Below are positions 50,801 through 63,239 of a DNA stretch of 64,000 nucleotides, piece after piece. The DNA is from Prochilodus magdalenae (Eukaryota > Chordata > Actinopteri > Characiformes > Prochilodontidae), in contig JAMWET010001940.1 in the NCBI GenBank assembly GCA_024036415.1, positions 580,501 to 644,500 of the forward strand. Direction: 5' to 3'. Position 1 is the stretch's first letter, and every line of letters starts with the position of its first letter. Under the pieces are notes generated by a model. The model ran no database searches, was not told the DNA's origin, and saw nothing but the letters and a program-made list of their open reading frames with translations. The translations under genes and the position numbers were made by a program.

Positions 50801-53800
50801 AACATGAACCATGATCCACAATTCAGGTGACCCCCGTAAAACACTTTTACTCATTGACATCATGCCTGGAGAGCGAGTGTGTGAGAGTGTGGAGGGAAAG
50901 AGGGTGTTGTGTTGATGTGTAGATGTGTGTCAGTGTTGAGTAGATGTGTTTTAAACCAAAGATCTCTAAAGCATGGCTAGCGTGTTGATCTTAATACGTT
51001 GCGTTGTCTCCTGTTCCTGCTAATCCTGGAGATAGAAAGCAGAACAGTGGTTAGCTGGATTCCTGCCATGTTTCCACCATTTCAGAGAAGCACTGAACCT
51101 CCTCAAGGAGGAGCAAGGACTCCTAAGTTGTATCATGTTCCGATATTAGGGATGGCTTTTTCTGTTGGCTAGTGCCTTGCATTCTTGTGAACTAGTGCAC
51201 ATCATCACATCTCTCCATGTTGTTGATAAAAGCTTTGCACTGTCCCATCAAATGATTGCTCCTGTGTGATGGGGATTTTAAACTATGTAGGAAATAAGAG
51301 TACAGCCCTTCATATCCAGTGTGGTCATACTTTATTATAAATTTGGCCAGAATTGGCTAGCCAATGGGCTTTGGAGTTACATTTGTGGTCTATACATTAT
51401 GATGCATTATGTACTGACCTAAGTCCAGGATGACAATTTGTAATTTCTCTAGATATGATTTGGTTGGATGAAATCAGTCTAGCATTAGGGCTGCAGGGAT
51501 AAGCTGACATCTATATGTCTATATTAGCTATATGTCTATATTAGTCTATATTAGCTGACAACTAATAAAGACAGGTCTATTCCTTTGTACTGTGGCTATG
51601 GCACAGAAGGAGAAGTGGGAAACATCGCACATACAGGCAAATGCTCTTCATGCAACAGGCACTTAGACATAGAAATGCCCACCCCAGCCTACACGTCTCA
51701 TTTTAACCTTGCCGGGAGCTTTACTGCATTCCCTAATCTTCCCACAGAATTGAGAGCAGATACATTTGTAGCATATAAATGACACTCTGCTAGAGTCTGA
51801 GAAAATGATTTAAATATGATATGTAGCGCTGTGTGTCTGCGGTAAGAAATTTGAACCAGGCCTTGATTACACTTATTGGATGCCAATCAGGAGCTGCATG
51901 GTGGAGGAGGAATTGGATGATCAAGAAGAAGAGCAAAGGTCATACCCTAAACCCTTCAAACGGCAGTAAGACGCACATACACTTAAAGTATATATTGTTG
52001 ATGTTATCAGTTTGATATTGTTGTTTAGTACATTCTGGTTCTTAACAGGAAAAGGAACAGTAAGAGTCTACAGGAGGAGAATGTGTCAGAGGTAAGTTCT
52101 TATTTACATGTGTAAATCTTTTGTAGTAAGTTGATATTAAGTTGTTTCCCCAATATTATTTTACATCTTATATCGAATGGAAATACACTCTCATCCTATT
52201 TTAATGTTATGTTCTTCAGGGATTAGAGACAACAAGCCCAAACCCGCCAGCCAGACAGCTAAAGAATACTGTGTTCTGGCAAGCACATCACTCTGGTTTG
52301 TCCAGTAATAGTGGCAACACCCATAGTGCATGCTTGCCTACTACTAATGCTCAATTAGGTTTGTATTGTATTATCCACTGTTGATTCCAGACATCTGAAT
52401 GTGCTGTATTTGAGCTGTGAAGAGTTGCATGTATTCTGGCCTGGAATATTCAGCAAGACTGCTTTAGCAGGACAGAGATGGCCAAAGCTGGTAGCGTAGC
52501 TAGATATTTGAGTTATACTGTATATTTGGATGCCCAGTAAAAGTTATTATTGTTTTTTTTTTCTGTTTCACAAACACTAATGGCATTATCTTAAGTGCCT
52601 ACCTATGCTAGCTGAAGAAAAGGTCATTGATTGCAGTAGCAGAGTTGAGCCACTAGATATAAAAAATAAACCAATACGCCAAATAATGGAGAAAAAATAA
52701 AGGGCCTATTGCAAATCTAGCTTGAAATAGCACACACTTATATATTGTCATGTTGTAAACTGTGTATTTATTCCTGATGTTAACCTACATCAGGGATAAG
52801 CAACCTTTAGCTGCTTATCCTCAGTAAAGTGCTTAGCAGTTTTTATAGAGGAAATATTGGATCACTTGCAGTATCAACCCAGATTCGCACACAGTTATAC
52901 CTAAAACTTATAAGCTGAACAAATCATCATGATGGAGTCTTGCATTAAGTTCCAGTTACTCTTTGAAGTGTTTAAATTATTTTATATCTTTTTTTTCTGT
53001 AGAACCCAATTCATCTCCAACTCAAAAACTACCACTGCCTCTGGTTAATCTTACGGCTCTCTCTGATATACTAAAAAGGTAATCCTATTATTCTCATACA
53101 TACTGATGCCATTTTGCATATCATATCATCAATACGTCTGATACGTATTGGTGGAGCATATGTTTTGACTATATCTTGTGTTTCTTCATCTGTTAAAGGA
53201 AGAAACGGAAGTGTTCTTCAAATGCAGAGACACCCACAGCAGAGGGCATCATGTCTTGCACATCTTTACCTACTAACGCCCCACTGCAATGGACTGACAA
53301 CTACATAAATTCAAATTTCAGTTCTGTAATTAAAAGAGAGGAGAGAAATTTGAAGAGAGTAGAAGGCAGAGAAAATCTGATTTCAGATGAACAAAAAAAT
53401 AATGTGGAGAGCCAAATCATAGAAAGATTTGAGCCCTATCAGGAGCCTTTTGAGGAGGATGAAGAGGAGTGGCATGACACATCGGAATCAACCTTCACAG
53501 AAACAGGTTACCATGCAACACCAGAGGACATCGTGGAATCAGACTGTAAACAGGCAGTGGAAGCTGAGGTGTGCAATCCTCAAGACGAGCTGTGGAGTTT
53601 GCAGCAGCAACAGAATAAGTTGGTGGAAATGATGAGGGAGGCTGCAGAGGAGAGGGATGCATGCAGGAAGCAGTTGGAGGTGCTCCAGGACCACTGTGCC
53701 ACGCTGGAGGACGAGAAGAGTCAGCTTCTGAGCAGGGTATGAGTGAAAAACATCTCCAACACACTTCTCTTGCACTTTTAACCAGTAATCTGTTCAGTTG

Positions 53801-56611
53801 GTCCCAAGTTAATCGCAAGGAAATTGCATTTGAAAGTCATTAAGTCCTAAAGCTTATATAAAGTTGTATGTTTACATATCACAGGACAGTCTCTAAGGGC
53901 ATGTGGTCATGTGAGGTGGCAAAGTCATTTTTTGAAGGTGCCATAGAATGCATTTATTCAGCATTTTTAATTGTTCTCTGGTGTCTACAAATGTCCACAC
54001 GTGTTTTAAAACACAAATTTACAACGCTGTGATTTGGTGCTACAATTAATTTGTTTTTTACTTTTCTGATGGGAGCATGAATAATGCTCTGAAAAAAAAT
54101 GTCGAAACAGACATAGAAAACGAACAACTTTGAATTAAAGTTGTCCAGAATCTTGTTGAAGATTTGAATGCTTTTTGTAAAGTTTCTGTTTCACCTTAAA
54201 TGGTGCCACAGTTACATTCTGGGGCCTGTACAAGCTGTAGCATTTAAGGTGGAATGGAACATTTAAAGAAGAAGCTGGTGAATAGGAAGCCAACCGCCTC
54301 CTTAAAGTCCATTTCCTTGGAATGGGAATCTGCTCATGTAAATCCAGGGTTTGTTTTTGGAGGAGGAATTACGGGGGGAAAAATCGTGTTTCATGTTCTC
54401 AGTATGTCAGTTCTATGTACTGAACTATGGCCATAAAAATACAATTTTCCATTCTATGACACCTTTACAGGGAGCAATGTGTTTCCAGCAAATATACATA
54501 TTGGTCACAAAAATAAATTAGCAGTACCAAATGTGAAGAACTGATTATTCAGTGACAAATAAATTTCAACTTCACATATAGATGAGGACCATCTGAATGC
54601 ATTAGCTGGTTTTGTGTTGAGGTTAAAGTTAAGAGTTAGGGTTAGAGGGGGGAACCAAGGGAACACAAAATAGAAAATAGAAAAACAGCTTTTTTGAATA
54701 TCTTTGACAACTTGCGCATTTTGCTCAGATATGCCAAGATAGTAATGTTGAATTTTGTATTTGCATCTCTGTGTTATCCCTCCTGTATCTACTTTTTGTA
54801 TAATGACATTTCTTTGAAGGAACTTTAGGAGATTCACAGTTTTGCTCATTTTCAATCACAGATGTGCACCTGCATTAGGACACATGTGTAAAGCTTTAAA
54901 CATTAATAAATGACCAAAACAAACTAGCTTTTTTTGTTGAACTTAGCAGCTACTAACCCCACTTTCCCCTAATGCAGTTGGAATCCTTGATTTACTTATG
55001 AATAGCTACACACGTGGACAAAATTGTTGGTACTCCTCGGTTAATTAAAGAAAAACCCACAATGGTAACAGAAATAACTTAAATCTGACAAAAGTAATAA
55101 TAAATAAAAATTCTATGAAAATGAACAAATGAAAGTCAGACATTGCTTTTCAGCCATGCTTCAGCAGAATTATTTAAAAAATAAACTCCTGAAACAGGCC
55201 TGGACAGAAATGATGGTACCCTTAACTTAATATTTGGTTGCACAACCTTTTGAGGCAAATACTGCAATCAAATGATTCCTGTATCTGTCAGTGACACTTC
55301 TGTACCTCTCAGCAGGTATTTTGGCCCACTCCTCATGAGCAAACTGCTCCAGTTGTCTCAGGTTTGAAGGGTGCCTTTTCCAGACGGCCTGTTTCAGCTT
55401 CTTCCAAAGATCCTCAATAGGATTTAGGTCAGGGCTCATAGAAGGCCACTTCAGAATAGTCCAGTGTTTTCCTCTTAGCCATTCTTGGGTGTTTTTAGAT
55501 GTGTGTTTTTGGTCATTATCCTGTTGCAAGACCTATAACCTGTGACTGAGACCAAGCTTTCTAACACTGGGCAGCACATCTCTAGAATTCCTTGATAGAT
55601 TCAAGGAACGGACACTGATGTTCCTTGAGCTTGAAGTTCACCTTTAATCTCTTTAGAAGTTTTTCTTGGCTCTTTTGTTAACATTTGTATTATCCGACTT
55701 TGTCATCAGTTCTCCTCCTGCGTCCGCGTCCAGGGAGGTTGGCTACAGTCCCATGGATCTTAAATTTCTGAATAATATATGCAACTGTAGTCACAGGAAC
55801 ATCAAGCTGCTTGGAGATGGTCTTATAACCTTTACCTTTAACATGCTTGTCTATAATTTTCTTTCTAATGTCCTGAGGCAACTCTTTTCTTTGCTTCCTC
55901 TGGTCCATGTTGAGTGTGGTACACACCTTGTCACCAAACAGCACAGTGACTACCTGTAGCCCTATATATAGGCCCACTGACTGATTACAAGATTGTAGAC
56001 ACCTATGATGCTAATTAGTGAACACACCTTAATTTAACATGTCCCCTCACATTTTTCAGGGGTACCATCATTTCTGTCCAGGCCTGTTTCCTGAGTTTAT
56101 TTTTTAAAATAATTCTGTTAAAACATGGTTAAAAAAAGCAATATCTGACTTTCATTTGTTCATTTTCATAGAATTTCTAGTTTTTCTTTCATTAACCGAG
56201 GGGTACCAACAATTTTGTCCCACGTGTAACTGGCCCAAGTTGAGCATCTATTATTTTTAACAGTTCATTTTAGAAACTACAGTCTCTCATGTAATCTTAA
56301 TAATGTACACTATTCATTAGCTAGAGCAGTTGACGGAAGAGAAAGCTAGCCTCTCAACGCTGGGTGATCAAATGAAGTGTGAATTGAAGAAGCTGAAAAA
56401 AGAGGTGGATGGAGGAAGGAGACAAGACGGTACTGCCAGAGAAGAAGAGAGGCAGAAGCTAAGGAACCTGCGGCTCAAGGTGGGGCACCTGCTGGTCTCC
56501 TTCATTCCTGCTCTCAGTCTACAGAAGGTGGACTTCAACAGCGAGGTCATTGACAGTCTCCTTGACCAGGTCTTAGAGGAAGTCAGTTTTGTGCAGCTCA
56601 AAGCTCAGTAA
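44848..56611 (+). CDS. morc3: MORC family CW-type zinc finger protein 3, 17 coding exons
   Basis: Nuclear GHKL ATPase that binds methylated histone H3K4 and forms nuclear condensates in mammals. Exons: 44848-44886, 46721-46793, 46978-47110, 47220-47444, 48286-48420, 48578-48704, 48838-48966, 49321-49440, 49554-49651, 50220-50327, 50698-50826, 51891-51965, 52049-52091, 52220-52358, 53003-53078, 53199-53736, 56321-56611. All are GT/AG, 825 residues (human about 939). The ATPase has Glu35 and Asn39 (AELIDNAYDPD), DNGAG (67-71) and [12 protein letters not shown]. The CW finger is at about 402-441 with Cys406, 409, 430 and 441 as zinc ligands ([14 protein letters not shown]). A basic KRKKRK is at about 549-554, an IKRE SUMO-type motif follows, then a coiled coil across exons 16-17 and the conserved [12 protein letters not shown]...[10 protein letters not shown] tail. 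The region between CW and coiled coil is short. Intact; no lesion. Confidence 0.96.
47575..47755. repeat. Fold-back repeat in morc3 intron 4
   Basis: Imperfect inverted repeat with AGCTCATTAATCATTC at the centre and AAAATGTGCAGTGCTGGGAG, GTTGGGAAAC at the right, edges shared with 14285-14440 and 62523-62690. Confidence 0.55.
53935..54465. mobile_element. MITE in morc3 intron 16
   Basis: About 531 bp with 16-bp ends: AAGGTGCCATAGAATG on the left and CATTCTATGACACCTT on the right (one mismatch as inverted repeats). Internal CACCTTAAATGGTG / GCATTTAAGGTGGAAT blocks recur at 62095-62180. No coding capacity. Superfamily not assigned. Confidence 0.8.
55009..56226 (-). mobile_element. Defective Tc1-like transposon in morc3 intron 16
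   Basis: A 1.2-kb element flanked by TA (55007-55008, 56227-56228). Its terminal inverted repeats are about 170-215 bp; the outer ends read CACACGTGGACAAAATTGTT and CACGTGGGACAAAATTGTT, and the inner ends contain GGTACCATCATTTCTGTCC. On the minus strand, 55977-55690 encodes the paired-like DNA-binding N-terminus ([20 protein letters not shown], then GRGRRRR) and 55529-55227 the C-terminus with [14 protein letters not shown] and [15 protein letters not shown]. The middle, which should hold the first catalytic Asp, is missing. It lies antisense to morc3 and is spliced out with the intron. Confidence 0.92.
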
Positions 56612-56935
56612 GAACACATTTGATCTATTATTTCTTTATGATTAGATTCCAAATGCCCTAATTACATTTGGCTGCCCTGAGATCAGCTGTAAATGTAAGG
56701 TATTTATGACTCTGGCTCTGACTACAAGTATTTGAGCTGTTTTTCCCTGTGTGCAGTTTCATTATGAAATGTCATTATGAAACAATAATTATGAAATCTC
56801 AACCGGTAACGGCTTTAAATTATATAAAATATGCTTTTTTTACCCTGTGCTCTATTCATTCATAACATGTGAGAATTCATTAGATTGCTTATTTGTCAGA
56901 TTGATGAATATCTGTAAAATGTGAATGACAATGTA

Positions 56936-56941
56936 AATAAA
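56936..56941 (+). promoter_or_regulatory. morc3: Polyadenylation signal for morc3
   Basis: AATAAA 325 bp after the morc3 stop codon. Confidence 0.6.
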
Positions 56942-58434
56942 GATAGAACTTGATACAGTATATACGTCCAGCTGAGTCATGTAATGAAAAGTAGTTACTC
57001 AAATTTTGTGTTGGACTTTTCATGTCATATTATCTCATGTAATCATATCAGTTCTATCATATTCTTTAAGTACCTTTTCCAAAGTACACATTATGAAGTG
57101 AACCCACTGAAAGGTTACTCCATAATTCAGTTTAACTGAACATCTGCATTGCCAATTCTTACTCGTTACTTGAGTTAGTAGTATGAGATAGTCTCATATT
57201 TTTATTGCTTTGACAGTCACCCACCACAGCATGTCACACAAAAAGCCTCTGATTGGATGTTTTGCATAATACTTGAACAGTCCCTTCCATGCTCTAAGTG
57301 CTCTAAAACCCATCAGACTCTTTGGCGATAGTCAGAGATCTGGCTTGCAAAAACACTGGCTAATTAAGCATATGGCCTTGGTATCCATTTCCAAAACTGT
57401 AAATATGCTACTTTAATCAGGGATGACTCATAGACCACAAATCTCCTGGACTTTCTCAGCTGGCCTTGCTGATCTCTAACAGGGATATTATTAGGTGGCA
57501 ATGTAGAGACTGTAGTGGTGTACGTGACGCACCCACGCGAGCAAAGGACCACTGATGGTGCCAGAGCATTACAAGGGTCCAACGTAAGCTCTTGGATAAC
57601 TGCTTGGAGGGCAGGTGTTAAGGGCAGGATAGCTGTAGGTCAGCTCTGCTGTGGCTGGAGAGCTGTTAAAATAGACTGCCTGACAAAAGTTCGGCAAGAC
57701 CAAGTTTTTTTTCTGTCAGTTTGCAGTGGAACATATTAAAGACTAATCAAGTCCAGATACCAAAAAGTAGATGACTTGACAAAAACAATGCTTGTTTATT
57801 AAAAGCGTTTAACTTGTGACTGACAGCGTGCAGTTAGGAAGCAATAGGGTATAGGTAACCTTCTTGATCTTAGTCTTACTTTCTTGGTCTGCTTTAGAGC
57901 TGTGACACTGTAGTAAGAATAACTAAAATACAATGTCATGCTTAAGCATTGTAGCCTAATGTGACAAATGGCAACATCTTTAAAGCAACATTATGTGATG
58001 ACTTTACCCTGTAGTAGGATATTAAAAATCATTTTAATGTTGCACTGACTTAAAATACGAAGAAAGGCATGTCTGCCATTGCCTGGAATGCCATCTGTAG
58101 CGTTATATAACTGTGGAAGAGCATGCACAAGAACTATTGCCAGAACTGTGTCATATTTTACAAGACTACATCACATGCCATCATCTATGGGCCTTCGGAT
58201 AGCTATAAGAAGAAGCCAGCTTGATATTTCCAACATGGATATTATGGCAGAGGCTGAGAACAACATGCTGTTGGAGGAAGTAAGGAAGAGAAAGAGCTAA
58301 GAGTATTGTTTTACTTGATGGTGAGAGCTACAAGAGATACAAGGATGCAAGACAGTCTCACGGCTAGCAGTGAAATTCCAACAGCAGAGTGTTCATCCTT
58401 GCCAATGTTATTTATGTGCTTTGCCTTGTAGCAA

Positions 58435-58634
58435 GAAGAGCCCGGATGTAATTCCTGGCTAGGGCATTGAGGTTCCTTTCTGTGTGGAGTTTACAAGGCC
58501 CTGCCATAGCCTGGTAGCCTGTCCAGGGTGTTTCCTGCCTTCTGCCCGGTGAGCATTAAGATAGGCTCTAGCACCCTCTGAGACCAAGAAGGATAAGTAG
58601 CTTGGAAGATGGATGAATGAATGAATGAATGGGC
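58435..58634 (+). mobile_element. Interspersed repeat with (GAAT)n tail
   Basis: Contains CCTGTCCAGGGTGTTTCCTG, GCCCGGTGAGC, GATAGGCTCTAGCACC and GGATAAGTAGC, then an ATGGATGAATGAATGAATG tail. This is a widespread fish retroelement 3' end. A reversed fragment is at 36790-36905. Confidence 0.75.
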
Positions 58635-58724
58635 TTTCTAAACTGCTCACTGAATTCAAGCCTGCTACTGTGATTGGGTGCCATTATTGTAACAAGTCAA
58701 TTTGTCAGTTTTTCCTCCCTCCTA

Positions 58725-59600
58725 GATATTGATCAGCTGTGAGTGGTATAATTGGAAGCACCTAGGAAGTGCAGTTACATGTAATAACCACACAGAGTTA
58801 CAGAGTGGGGTTACCAGGTGCTGAGGCACGAAATCACAAGGTCTGCTGATACAACAACTGCAGAGTTCCAAACCTCCTCTGGCTTTAACATCAGCACATA
58901 TGGTCTGCAGTGGGAGATTCATGACATGGGTTGCCAAGCCTAGCAGCTACATGGAAGCCTCACATCATCAAGCACAATGCCAAGCATTGAATGTAGTGGT
59001 GTATAGCGTGACCACCGGACTCTGGAATAGTGGTAACGTTCTCCGGAATGATGAATCATGCTTTTCTATCTGGCAGTCCAATAAACAAGTCTTGTTTTGG
59101 CGAATGCTGGAGAACGTTGACTGCATTGTGCTGACTGTACAAGTTTGGTGGAAGAGGGAGAACGCCATGAGGTTGTTTTGTTTTAGCACACCAAGACATT
59201 TCGGAAAATGGAATGCTTTAAACTTCGTGGGAACAGTTTGAGGAAGACCCTTTACCGTTCCAGCATGACAGTCCCCCAGTGCACAAAGCAAGGTCCATAA
59301 CAACATGGTTGAGTGTGCTTGGTGTGGAAGAACTTGACTGGCCTGCACAGTGACCTGACCTCAACCCTATCAAACACCTTTGGGATGAACTAGAACGGAG
59401 GGAGCGAGCAAGACCATCTCGCCCAACATCAGTGTCTGACCTCACGAATGATCTTCTGGATGACTGGGCTACAAAGTCCCACAGGCACGCTCCAAAATCT
59501 TGTAGAAAATCTTCCCAGAAGGGTGGAAGCTGTTACAGCTGCAAGCATCGGACCAACTCCATATCAATGCTTATGGATGTAGAATGGAATATGATAAAAG
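58725..59600 (+). mobile_element. Tc1/mariner transposase fossil, full-length-like
   Basis: The DNA follows the whole C-terminal two thirds of a fish Tc1-type transposase gene, including the stretch for NDESCFSIWQS and the later blocks equivalent to ...HLWDELERR and ...LTNDLLDDWATKSHRHA, but with many frameshifts and stops. Frames open only in pieces (58900-59241, 59432-59674). Terminal repeats were not found. Confidence 0.8.
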
Positions 59601-60060
59601 CTGGTGAAGGTGTAATGTGGGTAAGGTCGCCTGTGAGATACGCTTATTACAGACCAACAATAGATCATAACTGACTGGTAACTGGCCTAATTACAGGTTT
59701 TCACCATAAAACCATCCACACAAAGCAACAACTACTCAGTGGTCACTGCTTCACTGGTGATCCCTGACTGTTCTATTGTCTTTAACTGGGGTGGCCAGAG
59801 AGGTGCCCATGTATTATGGGACATGGATACTGGCTAGCCCTTAACTACGTCCCTGGAGGTAATTCTTTAACAGGAATCCTGACCTTGTTTTTTGAATTTT
59901 AAGCTTAGGGCAAAGCCAAACTATAAGCGAAAGCGAAATCTCTCTGCACCTTATTTTACTAGCTCATGTCCGGCGCTGCACTGTCCTGTCTGTTTACTGT
60001 GTCTAATGTTTTTTTATTTTCTTTATTGTATTGTTTCTAGTTTCATTTTTGTTTACACAC

Positions 60061-60190
60061 TTATGTCTGCACGTTTGCACTTCGTACTCTGTTGTTCCAT
60101 GTTGCACCTTGTTCCTGGAGGAATGTAATTTCAATACAATGTGTCCTTGTACATGGATGGGATGACAATAAAAGACTCCTGACTTGACTT
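60061..60190 (+). mobile_element. LINE 3' end
   Basis: GTTGCACCTTGTTCCTGGAG then GATGACAATAAAAGACTCC and a TGACT repeat tail, a common teleost non-LTR terminus. Confidence 0.7.
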
Positions 60191-62094
60191 GAAAGCTGGC
60201 GGACCAAACCGCTGCTATGTCTGTTTACAAAACCCAATACAACCCAAAACAAATCATATTTACAACAGTCCCTATCACATGACCCCAGACATGATTGAGC
60301 CAGAGCCAAAAAGAGACATAAAGACAAAGAACTGTAAACCCAAAAATGGCCACATGGTGGAGCTCAGGACTAACACAGTCTCCCGGAAAATCCTGTGGAG
60401 ATGGTGGCGTCTGCAAGCATTAAATCACAGCGTTGTAGTGAGATTTTTTCCTGGAAGAATTTATGCAGAGTTACAGATTCCTTAGAAATGGCAGAAGCGG
60501 CTACAAAGCTGTAACCTTGCTGGGTCCGACTGAAGAACATCACAACGACGCTGTAGGCCAAGTTATGCAGCAGTCATAGCAGTCATGCTGATAAACCATT
60601 TTGTCTTTGATGTTGGAGGCCTGGATTATTATCAGTCCTGCTTTGTCAGTAGTGACTGTCAAATACATCTCGAAACCTCATGTAACATCTGAAATGACAT
60701 TTTTGGCAGTGTGAGATGGTCCAGCCTCTTGCATCATGTCCACTGTGTCTGTCTCCAATCTCCAATAGTAAAATTACTAGAACACAGAGAGAGAAAGACT
60801 ATGCATTCAATTTACTGTCTGGCTGCATCTCATTCAAAAACAGTCAAAAAAAAAAAAAGAAATAGTTGCACCCAGAGAAAAGTGTGGGATTGCAGTGCTA
60901 TTGGGAAGGAAAATAACGTTTACCAGGAACAATAAATGATTATAATGATTATTAAGCTGCACATACAGAAGTAGTGTCTCTTAGTATGGAGTTGAGCAGC
61001 CATGTTTGCTAACACACCATGTCAGACATCTCGGTATGGAGTTGTAGATGTTCCTAATGGTGCCCTGTAATACTCCATCCCACACAACCTGAATACACAC
61101 TTCCTGCGGATTTTGCGGTTGGGGTGGAGGTGGAGTGACACCAGGCCTTCTGGATGTGTGACACGTGACAACAACAGTTCAGCCCCGCCCACTCATAATG
61201 AAGTTTTAAAGAATGCCAGTTAGAACAGAGCTTATTATTTCAGATCAGTCTTAAAGGCACAGTAACAAAAACAGCCTGTTTCACTCTTATTGACAAAGCG
61301 AGTCTGGAAACGGTCATGTAATAAGAATAGTGGTCATGTTTGGCACACAAAACCACACAACAGTTATAATAACAGAGAAAATAATGAAACATAGAGGATA
61401 TTCACCCTTTAATATGTTATCAGTCAGGTTATGTAACGCTCTGTAGTGCATGGCATCCCTCAGTCCATCAGTTTGACTAAATTCACGGTTTTGTAACCTA
61501 TTTCTGTTTTCATCCTCCAGGGGCCGCTCGATACAATATCCAGCCTTCATAACTCCATACATCATAATGCCACCAGAAATCCTCCCATGGTCACAAAGAA
61601 ATCCTCACTGGTACCACTGGAAGCAAAACTGGGCTAATATATACATGCAGTACCATTACCTGCAGCTAGTGGGAGACAAAAGGCCTTTAAAGGAGCAGTC
61701 TGTAAGATTAAAGGGGTTGTTATAGCAGTATAAACTATATTTATATATGTACTGTATAATTGCCTGTACCCACAGTCTCTTGTTTTTCTCATATCTACAT
61801 AGGGGGCAGGTTGTCTTCCAGTCTTTCTGTGTAGCTGCAATAGCAAAGAACAGACACACTGGCTGAAGAAAGGGCCTTCACATTTTGCAGTTTTACATTA
61901 AAAGGGCAGCTTAAATTTAGTGATGCTATACCTCTGGTTGTTAAATAAACAAGTATTCCTGGCTTAATGTACTACTGATGCACATTTATCAGTAGCTCTG
62001 TGCCCAGGTAGAATAATTACTAGCTTTTTCTCTAAAAATGACCTGAATATCAGCTTCTGAGACCGAAAACAGCTTTTGGTTTGATTATTCTCAC

Positions 62095-62180
62095 TCCGCC
62101 TTAAATGGTGAATGTAATTGCAGCACTGTTTAAGGTGGAACAGGAAAATTCAAACATGAAGGTGGCGAAGGTCCTCATTG
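62095..62180. repeat. Fragment of the MITE family at 53935-54465
   Basis: CGCCTTAAATGGTGAATGTA and TTTAAGGTGGAACAGGAAAA correspond to 54192-54265 in the same order and orientation. Confidence 0.6.
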
Positions 62181-62233
62181 GAAACTGTTAAAGCATTAGG
62201 AGAGTAATCAGAAAGTTTTGATAGTATAAGACA

Positions 62234-62520
62234 GTGGGGCAGTCGTGGGCTGGAGGTTAGGGAACCAGCCTTGTGACTTAAGGGTCACTGGTTTGATTCC
62301 CTGAACTGACAGTAACGACTGAGGTGCCCTTGAGCAAGGCACCTAACCCCCAACTGCACCCCTGGTGCTGTGGATAGGGCTGCCCACTGCTCCGGGTAAG
62401 TGTGCTCACTGCCCCCTTAGGTGTGTTCACTACTGAGTGTGTATGTGGGTGTTTCACTTCATGGATGGGTTAAATGTGGAAGTCAAATTCCTTTGTGTGA
62501 AAATCACAATTGGCACAAAA
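62234..62520 (+). mobile_element. tRNA-derived SINE, second family
   Basis: tRNA-like head with A-box-like TGGGCTGGAGG and B-box-like GGTTTGATTCC, then a body with GCCCTTGAGCAAGGCACCTA and GGATAGGGCTGCCCACTGCT and a 3' part with ATGGGTTAAATG. Different from the SINEs at 4881 and 27626. A common teleost SINE type. Confidence 0.85.
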
Positions 62521-62522
62521 TG

Positions 62523-62690
62523 GTTTCTTAACTCTGGTCCTGGATGCACCCCGCCCTGCACATTTTAGTGGATTCCCTGCTTTATCCCCTCCCCTGCAAC
62601 TCTAAAAGGGTTTGTTAATGAGCTGATAAGCTACTTTAGGTGTTTGGGAGCAGGGAAAGCACTAAAATGTGCAGGACCGAGAAACGTTAG
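62523..62690. mobile_element. Fold-back MITE
   Basis: Near-palindrome: GTCCTGGATGCACC...CTGCACATTTTAGTG on the left is mirrored by CACTAAAATGTGCAGGAC on the right. Directly abuts the SINE at 62234-62520. Confidence 0.8.
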
Positions 62691-63239
62691 TCCAGATCAG
62701 CTCATCAGAGGGCAAGTAGTGATATTAAGCTGCGTCTGAACTGAACTAACATTACAAACACAGTAAAAGGTTTGAAATGCTACACTCTTACTACACTGTG
62801 CTGAAGATACGATCATGTCAGGTAGGAGCACTCGATGGGAGCTGCTGGATAAGCTTTCTGTGCTGTGAGAATATTTGAGAACCCAAATTTAGTCAAATTG
62901 AGGATTTATTACTTAACATGACAAAAAAAAACAACAACAAAAAAACAAAAACATAAAGAACCAAACAAAACTGAAGCAGACACTGACACCCCTGCAGAAA
63001 ACCTGACGGCCACCATAGCTTCCCAGCAAAGGGAGGAGTGGGTGAGGGGGTTAAGTAAGTTCCAACATGCAACTTCACCAACAGAGGTTTACATACTGCT
63101 CCTTTAAAACAGCCCAACCTCAAATAAACACCCGAAGTGACTGTAGTTCCTCCTCCCACCTTCAAGATGCGTCACCAGAAGGGGGTTCCCCTCGTCTTTA
63201 AAGAGGTAACTCTTGCTGTGCCCTTCCCCCTGCAGGAGG

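Noticed and set aside
53495..53818. Minus-strand frames opposite morc3 exon 16
   Set aside because: Antisense shadow of a real coding exon.
58079..58300. 73-codon frame with GRACTRTIARTVSYFTRLHHMPSS
   Set aside because: Not recognised and without splice sites; lies among transposon debris. Could be a retroelement fragment, but unsupported.
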